NCBI GenBank assembly: GCA_019192545.1
Contig: JAHCMI010000082.1
Span: forward strand, 1-40,374
Length of the DNA: 40,374 nt
Source: Rivularia sp. MS3
GTDB taxonomy: Bacteria > Cyanobacteriota > Cyanobacteriia > Cyanobacteriales > Nostocaceae
Direction: 5' to 3'
Shown here piece by piece: positions 31,367 to 39,500 of the stretch. A program made the position numbers and the translations under genes. The number at the start of each line of letters is the position of its first letter. Positions within the stretch are counted from its first letter, which is position 1. Under the pieces are notes generated by a model, which saw only the letters and a list, made by a program, of their open reading frames with translations, did no database searches and was not told where the DNA came from.

Positions 31367-31631
31367 AACGATTAATCCTCTCTTCTGTTAAGATTTCTGT
31401 GCATTGGTAGTGCATCCATTGTTGGTATTGTTGTATTCTTTCTTTTCTTTCTAGATAGGCTTGGTATTTGAAGTGATAGCTGATTGATTGGTAGCAGTAA
31501 TCTATTAGGAATAAAGCAGGAATTATTATTACTAATAGCCGAAATACATTTTTAAAGCGTAGTTCTCTACTGTGTTTTGAGTGTTGCTGAGAGGGCTTTG
31601 GAGAAGCTTTTAAGACTAGAGCTTTTTTGCT
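31263..31631 (-). CDS. Membrane ORF lacking a canonical start (possible +1 frameshift or unusual start)
   Basis: From the TAG just before 31631 to the stop at 31263-31265 there are 122 sense codons with no ATG, GTG, TTG or CTG before the TM segment. The product has a strong TM (VFRLLVIIIPALFLIDYCYQ) and a charged helix (YLERKERIQQYQQWMHYQCT). It overlaps the end of the 208-aa coiled-coil gene (frame +1 relative to it) and the start of the GTG-started coiled-coil gene. A +1 slip at the A6 run near 31623-31628 would fuse the upstream coiled coil to this TM. Alternatively ATT/ATA starts, or a sequencing/real frameshift, could explain it. Confidence 0.45.
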   Translation of the reverse strand, partial: SKKALVLKASPKPSQQHSKHSRELRFKNVFRLLVIIIPALFLIDYCYQSISYHFKYQAYLERKERIQQYQQWMHYQCTEILTEERINRCEKYWQAEKSGFFKIAPPRKTTTWKIQRFHKLSL

Positions 31632-32193
31632 CTAGTACCTCCTTTGTTGTTATGGCTCCTTCTACACTTTTTCTTTGCAAGCTATTAGTTCTATTATCAA
31701 TATAGTCACGAAGATTGTTGTTACTATCATCAATTCGTTGTTCAACTTCATCAAATTTACTTTGGGCGTAATCTTTGATTAATGAGTTGATAGTTTCTAC
31801 AGCACTCACAAAGTCGGTAAATGAATCGCTAACGTTTTGAGAAATATCTGTGATTTCTGATTCATTCAGTTCAATGCCTAATGATTGGGCTTGTACTGTT
31901 ATTAATTGCTCTTTTTGTTGGTTGGTAATTGCGGTTGAATTTTCCGTTTGTTGAATAGTTTCCGATTCTGTCAAAGCCTCTGTTAAATTTTCTGAATCGG
32001 GAATTTCTAGAGATTGATTATGTCTATCAATCAAGTACTGTACCCCTGCTTTTATTTGTTCGTGGGTAGGGTTATCTAAGTCATCGCAGCCTATAAATTT
32101 TGCAGCTTCTAAAAAATCACTTTGTGAAAAACCCTGATAATTCTTCTTGTACAACCTTGTCCGAACGTTGTTCTGAAATTTTGTAGTAGCCAT
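31567..32193 (-). CDS. Coiled-coil protein with N-terminal helical domain
   Basis: 208 aa. N-terminal ~60 residues (RTRLYKKNYQGFSQSDFLEA, then AKFIGCDDLDNPTHEQIKAG) are a small helical domain; the rest is Gln/Glu-rich coil (for example DYAQSKFDEVEQRIDDSNNN). Ends KALSATLKTQ, but a frameshift at the A6 run would add the TM frame at 31263-31631. Together with the other operon members it seems to form a membrane-associated complex. Confidence 0.5.
   Translation of the reverse strand: MATTKFQNNVRTRLYKKNYQGFSQSDFLEAAKFIGCDDLDNPTHEQIKAGVQYLIDRHNQSLEIPDSENLTEALTESETIQQTENSTAITNQQKEQLITVQAQSLGIELNESEITDISQNVSDSFTDFVSAVETINSLIKDYAQSKFDEVEQRIDDSNNNLRDYIDNRTNSLQRKSVEGAITTKEVLEQKSSSLKSFSKALSATLKTQ
31616..31644 (-). 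promoter_or_regulatory. Internal Shine-Dalgarno plus hairpin with A6 loop
   Basis: On the minus strand AAGGAGGT (31644-31637) is followed by CTAGAGC-AAAAAA-GCTCTAG (31635-31616), a perfect 7-bp stem with an A6 loop. An anti-SD-binding site next to a slippery A run and a stem is like programmed frameshift signals. It sits at the frame junction of the startless membrane ORF. Confidence 0.4.
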
Positions 32194-32278
32194 GTCGTTT
32201 TTCTCCAGTTACTCCGTTATCAATTCAAGATAGTTAACTCTAATTGTTTGATTTTGAAATTCCGTCTTTGAGTCATAT

Positions 32279-32791
32279 TCATTCAATAGCTAAAACTTCA
32301 ATGCTAGGTTTGGGCGTGTTTATTTTTGAGCCAGTAATTCGCTTATTAAATGCCCATTTAGCAGCACCAAGTGCAACTAAAGCGAAATCATCGTTACTGA
32401 ATTTTTTATTAGCTGAATAAGACAATCCACAGCGACTAAACCAGTGATATTTTGTACTTCTAGGTATTTCTTTTATCTCTAATGTTTTTGTCAAGTCGTG
32501 TAGAAACGAGTCACAAGTAAAGGTTTGATTGCTGTTTCTATACTTATTAAAAACTTCCCAACACTCTTGGAAATCTTCACTCGTAAACGAAAATCGCTTA
32601 TAGCGTGACTTAAATTGTGCAACTGATTTGACTATCGCTTCACTTGAAGGATTTTCTACTGCAAACCCTAAATGGCGCTTCATAGAAGCAACCAACCTGT
32701 ACCAAGTTATATCCGAGATTTTCTTCCCCAAAGTCTGCTCGTAAAGGCTTCTGAGCTTCCCATATTTTCTTAAGTAGTTCTTGCTTGCCAT
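32279..32791 (-). CDS. Unknown protein, first gene of the minus-strand operon
   Basis: 170 aa. No family recognised. Its N-terminus shares a helical organisation with the next gene (RKYGKLRSLYEQTLGKKISD and RLVASMKRHLGFAVENPSSE resemble a repeat of a ~60-aa unit with its downstream neighbour). Divergent from the RHH gene at 33261 across a 470-bp control region. Confidence 0.45.
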   Translation of the reverse strand: MASKNYLRKYGKLRSLYEQTLGKKISDITWYRLVASMKRHLGFAVENPSSEAIVKSVAQFKSRYKRFSFTSEDFQECWEVFNKYRNSNQTFTCDSFLHDLTKTLEIKEIPRSTKYHWFSRCGLSYSANKKFSNDDFALVALGAAKWAFNKRITGSKINTPKPSIEVLAIE

Positions 32792-33091
32792 ATATTAATA
32801 GCTACCCTTCAATACATAGATATACGGTGGTGATGTATCAAGTTGCTGACTATCTGCAAATTCTTAGTTATCCGATACGTCAATAACTTTGAATCATGTA
32901 TCAATACCCTTGGACACCTATCTGATAACTTGGACAATTAAAGATAAAAAATCATATTTACAAGGGTTGAAACACGCTCGCTTATAAGAGTTTTCAATGT
33001 TTTGATGTAATTAGACCTCCCTTAAAAACAACTTTATATACACCCCTGTTCACACGCGGCGTTGCACGGGAATAGACAATACGAATCTGTC

Positions 33092-33132
33092 CCCAAAATC
33101 GGCTGTAGTTTTGGCAGCGTAAGGATTTTGGG
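33092..33132. promoter_or_regulatory. Stable hairpin in the divergent control region
   Basis: CCCAAAATC (33092-33100) pairs exactly with GATTTTGGG (33124-33132); inside, GCTG (33102) pairs with CAGC (33116). The 32792-33260 gap also has TTGGACA twice (about 32921 and 32942, two helical turns apart) and GTATCAA twice. These look like control sites for the flanking genes or a plasmid incompatibility RNA. Confidence 0.4.
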
Positions 33133-33185
33133 TATTTGCTATTTATACTGATATGATATATTTACTTTACCACAATGAAAAGTAC

Positions 33186-33211
33186 CTTACCTGACTATTT
33201 GTTGAGGTAAG
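33186..33211. promoter_or_regulatory. Inverted repeat CTTACCT / AGGTAAG upstream of RHH gene
   Basis: Perfect 7-bp arms (33186-33192, 33205-33211) with a 12-base spacer, ~50 bp before the ATG at 33261. A likely operator for the RHH protein; a TGATATGATATAT sequence at ~33152 may be its promoter. A strong AAGGAGGT (33229-33236) sits 24 bases before the ATG, too far to serve it in the usual way. Confidence 0.4.
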
Positions 33212-33260
33212 TTTAAGAAATGATAATGAAGGAGGTAATTTTATATAGTTCAAGTTATTA

Positions 33261-33458
33261 ATGCCAACAGATAAAGCACTAGTGAGCGTATATGTCCCTA
33301 AAGACATTAAAGAAAAGCTTGAAGTATGGGCAACTGAAGAAGACAGGTCTGTCAGTTATATAGTTGGCAGACTGATCATAGAAACGATTGAAGCTAGAGA
33401 ATCAAAGAAAAATATTCCCCATGATTCTAAAGACAAAGGGGATAAGGAAGATGCATGA
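33261..33458 (+). CDS. Small ribbon-helix-helix regulator (CopG-like)
   Basis: 65 aa. MPTDKALVSVYVPKDIKEKL, then EVWATEEDRSVSYIVGRLII is the RHH strand-helix-helix with VSVYV as DNA-contacting strand. Acidic/basic tail (HDSKDKGDKEDA). CopG-type regulators control copy number or act as antitoxins. Its stop overlaps the start of the next small ORF (ATGA). Confidence 0.7.
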   Translation: MPTDKALVSVYVPKDIKEKLEVWATEEDRSVSYIVGRLIIETIEARESKKNIPHDSKDKGDKEDA

Positions 33459-33544
33459 ACCATTACAATATCGACCTACTTAAATTGCCATCGTTACCAT
33501 TAACTGAACGTAGAGAACGCAAACAAAGAGAAGATAACCAGTGA
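33455..33544 (+). CDS. 29-aa ORF coupled to the RHH gene
   Basis: Starts at ATG 33455 overlapping the RHH stop, ends at the TGA of 33542-33544. The sequence NIDLLKLPSLPLTERRERKQ resembles the first ~20 residues of the following GIY-YIG fragment (INPLDLPLSLPLTGRSRLPR). Probably a duplicated remnant of the same gene start. Confidence 0.4.
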   Translation: MNHYNIDLLKLPSLPLTERRERKQREDNQ

Positions 33545-33693
33545 ATGTAGCAAGAATTAACCCTTTAGACCTGCCGCTATCGCTACCATTGACTGGACGT
33601 TCACGGCTGCCGAGACAGCCGTGCGTATACTTTGTTCTAACGGATAAAAGTGTTTTATATATCGGACAAACGGCTAATCTGCACGTTATATAG
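33541..33693 (+). pseudogene. Truncated GIY-YIG nuclease
   Basis: GTG at 33541 overlaps the previous stop (GTGA). The 50-residue frame ends in PCVYFVLTDKSVLYIGQTAN, the start of a GIY-YIG domain (VYFV and YIGQT), then stops at TAG 33691 before the catalytic Arg and Glu. No continuation is seen in the other frames, so it is a decayed 5' fragment. Confidence 0.6.
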
Positions 33694-33771
33694 TGCCGGT
33701 TTAATTGTGCCTACCTACTTATTTCCCAAAAATTATAGAAGGCACGTCTTTTTATCAAGGATTTTAAAGTC

Positions 33772-35379
33772 ATGAATGAAGATAACTTTATGCCCAACAC
33801 TAATAACAATATAAATGGATTAATTAATTTATGTGAAATCAAAGAAAAAATTAGGGAAGTTATACGCGATAACTTCCCTCAATACTTAGATTCAGTAAAT
33901 ACAGCTTCGGTTACAAAATCACCAGATATAATAGTAGATAACTCAAATTTCTTTGAAGATATATTTAATCAAGTATTAGATAGCACGATTTATTCAATAT
34001 TTTCAAAAAATTATAATCTTGATGAAATATCTAATTTAAATGAGAATATTATAAAAAATAATGATATTCAAAACTATATAAAAAGTAAAGAAAATTTCTT
34101 ATTTAAATCGCAAGCGTTTGAGGCAATTCCTACAGCAGCACTTATGCTTTCTAGCATTAAATCTCAAATAAAAAAAGAAGATTCGTGGCAAAAAAAAGAG
34201 GACGGGACAGCATATTCGCAACACAAAGCTAAAGGTAATCCTCAAAATTATATCGAGCATTATATTACAACTCCTGGTGATATAACTTTACTTCCTTGGA
34301 ATGAAGCTCAACAAATTATTGATAAATTTGGGTTTACCAGTGCCAAGCTGCATTTAATATTTGCAGCTTACACAATGAAACAAGAAAAGCCTTGGGAAGA
34401 TATTTTTATTCTCAATGGCAGTGATTTGATGAAAGAAATAGGTTGGGATAAGCGAACCGACTTACCCAAACATCATAAACTTTTAGAAATAGCTAAAACT
34501 GCATTCGCATTAGATTGTTTATTAGTTAAAGCCCTATGGATAGAAGGTAAAAACAAAAAAGGCGGTATAAATGCCAGTACACCTGTAGGTCGAATGTGGA
34601 ACATCACAATCGTGCCATATGGTCAGATGAATTTATCTGGAAAAATAGAAGAACCGTCAGAAGTTCAAATAGTCGTACAACCAGGAACTTGGACTAAATA
34701 CTTTCTTAATAGAGCTGGAGCAGAATCGCGAGAAGCTTTATATCAATTTGGTTACTTAGCACAGCAAGTTTTGACAATTGACCCATACCACGAAGAACTC
34801 ACACTTAGATTAGCTATACACATAACATTAGACAGTCGGGTTCGGCTTGATGGAAACTACAGAGTAAAAGAGCTATTAGAAATTGCATTGACCCTTTCAG
34901 AAATAGATAAAGCTTTATCAAACTTCCGCAGAGCCTATGACCTTAAGAAACGCTGGGATAATGCTTTGAAGCATCTTCTCAACAAGCTGGGCTGGCAAAT
35001 TGAATTTGACCAGAAAACCTACCCCAAATGGTTAAGACCAGACTGCAAGGATAAAAAGCCTAAAGGCTACTTTAAGAAACTGCTAAACGCAAAGCTAACC
35101 ATAAAACCCCCAGCCCCTATACCCAAACTCATAACATCCAAAACAAAACCTGGGGTACGACGATTACAGTCCAAAACAAATGATATAACACCAGAAGACA
35201 TCAGCTTGACTAGCAGCCAAATGAGAGAAGCACGCACTGCCAAAGGGTGGTCGCAAACAAAGCTGGCTAGCGTTCTTGGTGTTTCTCAAAATTTCGTCTC
35301 ATTAGTTGAACGAGGCAAACGCCCTCTCAACTTACAACAAGCCGCCCTTGTCCGAATACTCTTAGACATCCAATTCTAA
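33772..35379 (+). CDS. Likely plasmid replication initiator with C-terminal XRE HTH
   Basis: 535 aa, ATG at 33772 with AAGGA about ten bases upstream. The central ~200 residues (HLIFAAYTMKQEKPWEDIFI, GSDLMKEIGWDKRTDLPKHH, IVVQPGTWTKYFLNRAGAES, LTLRLAIHITLDSRVRLDGN) look like winged-helix repeats of a RepA-type initiator. The C-terminus is an XRE-type HTH: MREARTAKGWSQTKLASVLG, VSQNFVSLVERGKRPLNLQQ. Replication initiation is inferred from the fold, from the repeat-rich gap that follows, and from the primase-helicase after it. The N-terminal ~120 residues are Asn/Ile-rich and unrecognised. A transcriptional regulator is the main alternative. Confidence 0.55.
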   Translation: MNEDNFMPNTNNNINGLINLCEIKEKIREVIRDNFPQYLDSVNTASVTKSPDIIVDNSNFFEDIFNQVLDSTIYSIFSKNYNLDEISNLNENIIKNNDIQNYIKSKENFLFKSQAFEAIPTAALMLSSIKSQIKKEDSWQKKEDGTAYSQHKAKGNPQNYIEHYITTPGDITLLPWNEAQQIIDKFGFTSAKLHLIFAAYTMKQEKPWEDIFILNGSDLMKEIGWDKRTDLPKHHKLLEIAKTAFALDCLLVKALWIEGKNKKGGINASTPVGRMWNITIVPYGQMNLSGKIEEPSEVQIVVQPGTWTKYFLNRAGAESREALYQFGYLAQQVLTIDPYHEELTLRLAIHITLDSRVRLDGNYRVKELLEIALTLSEIDKALSNFRRAYDLKKRWDNALKHLLNKLGWQIEFDQKTYPKWLRPDCKDKKPKGYFKKLLNAKLTIKPPAPIPKLITSKTKPGVRRLQSKTNDITPEDISLTSSQMREARTAKGWSQTKLASVLGVSQNFVSLVERGKRPLNLQQAALVRILLDIQF

Positions 35380-35520
35380 GTATTAATACTTAAATTTGAC
35401 CGCCAGCCAGCCATCAACTTCAAGTGGTTGGTTTTTGTTTTAGTTTTGTTTTAGAAAAAAAAAACGCAAAATTAGGCTTTAAACCCTTGTCATATATACG
35501 TTATAGCGTTAAAACAAAAG

Positions 35521-35561
35521 CTCTAGTATCCCCGGATAAAAACTCTAGTATCCCCGGATAA
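35521..35561. repeat. Two direct repeats CTCTAGTATCCCCGGATAA, 22 bp apart
   Basis: Identical 19-mers at 35521-35539 and 35543-35561, a period of about two helical turns, typical of binding sites for an initiator or repressor. Confidence 0.6.
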
Positions 35562-35813
35562 TCTGTCGCTGTAACCCTTGGTAAATAAGGATTTTTTTCT
35601 TCGGAGTAATAGATCAGTTTTTCAGCATAGTGTTCGCGGATATGGCACTCTAGGAACTGGCAAGAATGCTTATGCCACTGTCTGCGAGGAAGACTTATCA
35701 CGCACATAGCGCTGTTTTGGGTGAAAACCTAAGACAATTCCGGGGAGGCACCGGGCTGATGGCAGCAAAGAACGATGGCTAGGGAAAACTTTATTTATCA
35801 AGGAGTTTGATGT

Positions 35814-35885
35814 ATGGAATCAAAAATTGAAGCGTCAGTTGTTTTAATTCGAGTTGATATTCCGTTCATAAGAAAAGTCGGTTAG
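35814..35885 (+). CDS. Possible 23-aa peptide
   Basis: MESKIEASVVLIRVDIPFIR then KVG, with AAGGAG eight bases before the ATG. It ends just before the fold-back element. It could be a remnant (beyond the TAG the frame reads YSRFLRKLKNLLRY) or a leader peptide. Low support. Confidence 0.25.
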   Translation: MESKIEASVVLIRVDIPFIRKVG

Positions 35886-35906
35886 TACTCTAGGTTTCTC
35901 CGAAAG

Positions 35907-36108
35907 CTTAAAAACTTGTTGAGATATCACAATACAAGTCCTCTTAGGAAACTTTCAGTTAACTAGTACATCAGAAGCTTCTTAAGTAAATTCCTTAAGC
36001 AAGCTTGGTTGGTACCCAGTACTAACCCAACAAATAAAGCACCAAAAGGTTAACAAATTTTTAGGGTCAAAGGTAACTGTATTGTGATATCTTCAACGAA
36101 TTTTTAAG
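35907..36108. repeat. 202-bp fold-back (long inverted repeat)
   Basis: The left arm 35907-35935 (CTTAAAAACTTGTTGAGATA, then TCACAATAC) is nearly the reverse complement of 36079-36108. Weaker pairing continues inward to GTTAAC at 35958 and 36049. The centre has smaller palindromes: AAGCTTcTTAAG...CTTAAgcAAGCTT (35974-36006) and TTGGtTGGTAC-cca-GTACTAACCCAA (36005-36030). It may be a replication origin stem, a MITE-like element or a structured leader. Confidence 0.6.
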
Positions 36109-36203
36109 GCGTGCGACCTTATTCCAGACAAACCTGGACAGCATATAAGCACTAATTGAGTGTTAAAACAATTCGCAATTATTAATTCGCAATTCGCAAT
36201 TGA

Positions 36204-36261
36204 AATCAGTGAGAGCTTGAACTCGCCACTGATTAAAGACCACTAAATTTCGTTTTAGTGG
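36204..36261. repeat. Two adjacent hairpins with similar CTTGAA segments
   Basis: AATCAGTG (36204-36211)/CACTGATT (36227-36234) encloses AGAGCTTGAACTCGC; CCACTAAA (36240-36247)/TTTAGTGG (36254-36261) is followed by AGGCTTGAAACCCG. The related motif next to both stems suggests a duplicated structured unit. Confidence 0.45.
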
Positions 36262-36524
36262 AGGCTTGAAACCCGATAATTAAGCAATTATTCAATTACG
36301 AAGCCGAAAATTCTTTATTGCGAATGTGCGAATTGGCAATTGATTGGTAAAAAAAGTTGTCATAAGGGACAGTTAAAACCTTTGTATAGTCGAGGTTCAG
36401 TCCGAGAAATTCTACCGCATTTTTATGAGGCGGTTTAAAGAAATGGTCATTGCACAGTAATTTCGGAAGAATTAATTTGCTTTCTTAGCGTGCTAATCGG
36501 CTCCAACCTTCAAGGAGTCAGAAA

Positions 36525-36554
36525 ATGCAAAGAATCTTCACCCAACGGGTTTGA
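36525..36554 (+). promoter_or_regulatory. Nine-codon leader peptide before the primase-helicase gene
   Basis: MQRIFTQRV is encoded at 36525-36554, with AAGGAG seven bases upstream; its TGA stop ends 11 bases before the ATG at 36566. A second Shine-Dalgarno (GAAGGGG, 36553-36559) serves the main gene. Coupled leaders of this kind control replication-protein synthesis in several plasmid families. Confidence 0.45.
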
Positions 36555-36565
36555 AGGGGTGCGTC

Positions 36566-39500
36566 ATGATGCCGGAAAGCACCCAACACCCCAACAACCT
36601 TACTCAACACGAATATCAAGAACTCGCCACAGATAGCGCCATCCACCCCGCGCTAATCGCAGCGAACTTCTTTCACATCGAAGGCGCAACCGTCTACGAT
36701 TACCTTTTCATCTCAAAAGACCTACCCCGCACCAATCCCGGAAGAATCAGCAGCGGCTTCCTAAGACGCTACCAACACGCAGAACTCGGTGGATGGTGGG
36801 TTAGCGGGCTAGACCCCTACAACAACTGGGAGCGGATGGAATGGGGACGATTTAAGCCCACCCACCCGCGAATTGACTCAAAAGGCAGATTCATCAAATA
36901 CGAGTCACCGCCCAAATTCCCCAACCGCGTCACCTACTTCGACGTTCCCGATTGCATTTGGGACAAAGTAGCCAAGCGCTACGGAATCAAGCGGTACAAT
37001 TCCCCGCTAGCCTTGCGTCTCCGGGACAGGTCACGTCCGCTAAACTTCTGGGAATGGGTACTGGCACACCCAGAAATCCCCATAATCCTGTGCGAAGGCG
37101 AAAAGAAAGCCGCTGCTTTGTTAAGCCTGGGATTTGTAGCCATAGCCCTCCCCGGTATTTGGAACGGACGAGTTGGCAAGAAAGACTTTGACGAGCGCTT
37201 GCATCCCGACTTGATGCCCCTAGCGCAACCGGGACGCAAAATCCAAATTCTGTTCGACCACGAAACCAAACCCAAAACCCGGTGGGCAGTCTTCCAAGCC
37301 ACCATTCGCACTGGGAAGGCTCTAGAAGCCGTCAAATGTCAATCTGAGGTCATATTACTTCCGGGGCCAGAGAAGGGCGTTGATGACTTCGCTAGCGCCC
37401 GGAAAATGGACGCTGACTTTTTACTCACAGCCATCATCGACGATGCCAAGTCGCTCGACGATTATCGGCGCTCATTCTTCATCAGCAACCGGGGACTAAG
37501 CAAGAAATACAAGCCCCACGTCCGCGTACATGCCAGGTACTTATCCGATGCCATAAAACTTCCCTTGTCAGGACTGGTGGTGCTTTCCAGCGACATGGGA
37601 ACCGGAAAAACCGAATTGTTGAGAAAATGGCGGTTGGAACATCCCAATGTAAAATTTATTAACAACGGGCATCGGGTCAACTTGCTCAAAAACCTGTCAG
37701 AACGCTTGGAAACCGATATGTACTCCGAGTTGAGTTACGGGGATTTAGCCAAAGCCAAAGCTTTGAGCATTACCATTGACAGTCTTCATAAGCTCAACAC
37801 CGAAGCCCTAGAATACGGCTGCGTATTCATTGACGAGGCTTGCCAGTACCTCACCCACCTGCTCCACTCCAAAACCTGTAGAGAATACCGGGCGCAGATT
37901 TTGGAAGTACTAGAATACATCGTCTACAACGCCCAACTGGTGGTGATTGCGGACGCGCACATGGATGACTTAACCGTGGACTTCTTCCTGGCAATGCGAC
38001 CCCAAGGAGAAGAACCGTTAATTTTTGTAAACGATTGGAGAAACGGGGAGCGAATAATTCACTGGTACGAAGGCAAAGATTCTTCCACCTTGGTAGCCCA
38101 AATTTCTGCATCGCTGATGACGGGGCAGAAAATCATGGTAGTTGCCGATTCAAAAAAATTCATTAAGAAACTTGAAAAGTCGCTTTGCATGTCCATGCGG
38201 GTTGAGGTTGCTTCTTCTGAGGAGCCGAGGAGCCGAGGAGCTGAGGAGCCGAGGGGCAGGGGAGCAGGGGAAGCAGAGGGAGCAAGGGAAGCAGGGGGAG
38301 AAATTAATTCTTCTAACGCTTCTGACGCTTTTGACGCTTCTGGAACTGTTTCGCCGCGTTGCGTTTCTGAAGAGGGCGTTTCTTCCGCTCTTGAAAGGAA
38401 AGCGTCCGAAATTTTTGTAGCTGAAGAAATAAATAATTCTTCAAAAACACTCGAAGCTTCTGACGTGCGTCACCACCGCAACGCATCGGATGGAATACAA
38501 GCAAACGGAGTTTTGGAAACAGAAGCAGCTGCGGAAGCCTCCGTTTACTCACCTCAGCACCTCAGCACCTCAGCACCCACTCCCAAAAAATCCCCCCTAC
38601 GCATCTGGTCAATTCACTCCGACAATTCCGGTAGTAAAGAAAATGTTGCCTTCATCAAAGACATAACGAACTCTATAAAGGACGTAGATGCCCTTCTAGC
38701 GTCTCCTAGCTTGGGTACAGGGGTCGATATGCCTAATTATCATTTCGATGTGGTTTACGGGGCATTTCACGGGGTTTCTCAAACTGCTACCGAATGTGCC
38801 CAACAACTTTACCGCTATCGTCCCAAAGTTCCCTTTCACGTTTGGGTAGCCCCAAGACCGCCTTTTGGGTACAAAGATACTAATGCCAAAAAAATCAAAG
38901 AGCGGTTGCTGCAAACCAACGAGTTGACTGCGTTCCTCATCCGCATTGACCGGAAAACGGGTAAGCGCGGTGCTGAAAAAGATTGGGCTTTAGATGCATA
39001 TTGTCAAATTGAAGCCAAACGCAACCAGTCAATGAACAATTTGCGTACCGATTTACGCGAGTTGTTGACCGAAATGGGCAATCAAATTATCCCAATGGGG
39101 GCGGAGGATGACTTTGAAACCGCAGAACGCCTAAAAGATGCCGCAGATGCGTTAGATGTTGCATATAACACTGGTGTTGTCAAAGCCAGGGACATTTCTG
39201 CAAGCGAATACCGCAGCTACAGAAGCAAGGATTATCTCAACCCCGAAGAAATGCTGGAGTGCGAGAAATTCCGCATCAAAGAAGCTTACGGGATGGAAAT
39301 CACTGAGGAGTTAGTAGCCTTAGATGACAAAGGTAAGTTAATTAAGTCAATCATTAATTTGGAAGCAATTTTATCTAATACAGATGGTGTAATTACTGAT
39401 GAAGTAACGGGAAGACAACACCCAGCACCGCCAAAAATTGTCACCGATAAAGACCATTCAGAACGCTTGCATTATCCGTTGTGTATGGATTGGGGTAATT

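Larger units (their letters stand above)
35380..36524. other. 1.1-kb repeat-rich gap: candidate oriV
   Basis: The gap between the initiator-like gene and the primase-helicase gene has direct repeats (35521-35561), a 200-bp fold-back (35907-36108), two more hairpins (36204-36261) and AATTCGCAATT repeats (36170-36200, again near 36340). A minus-strand frame 35501-35707 crosses the direct repeats and is not convincing. The arrangement (initiator, structured DNA, primase-helicase) fits an origin of replication; this is inference. Confidence 0.35.

Noticed and set aside
35501-35707. 68-aa minus-strand reading frame
   Set aside because: Overlaps the paired 19-mers; no motif and no ribosome binding site found.
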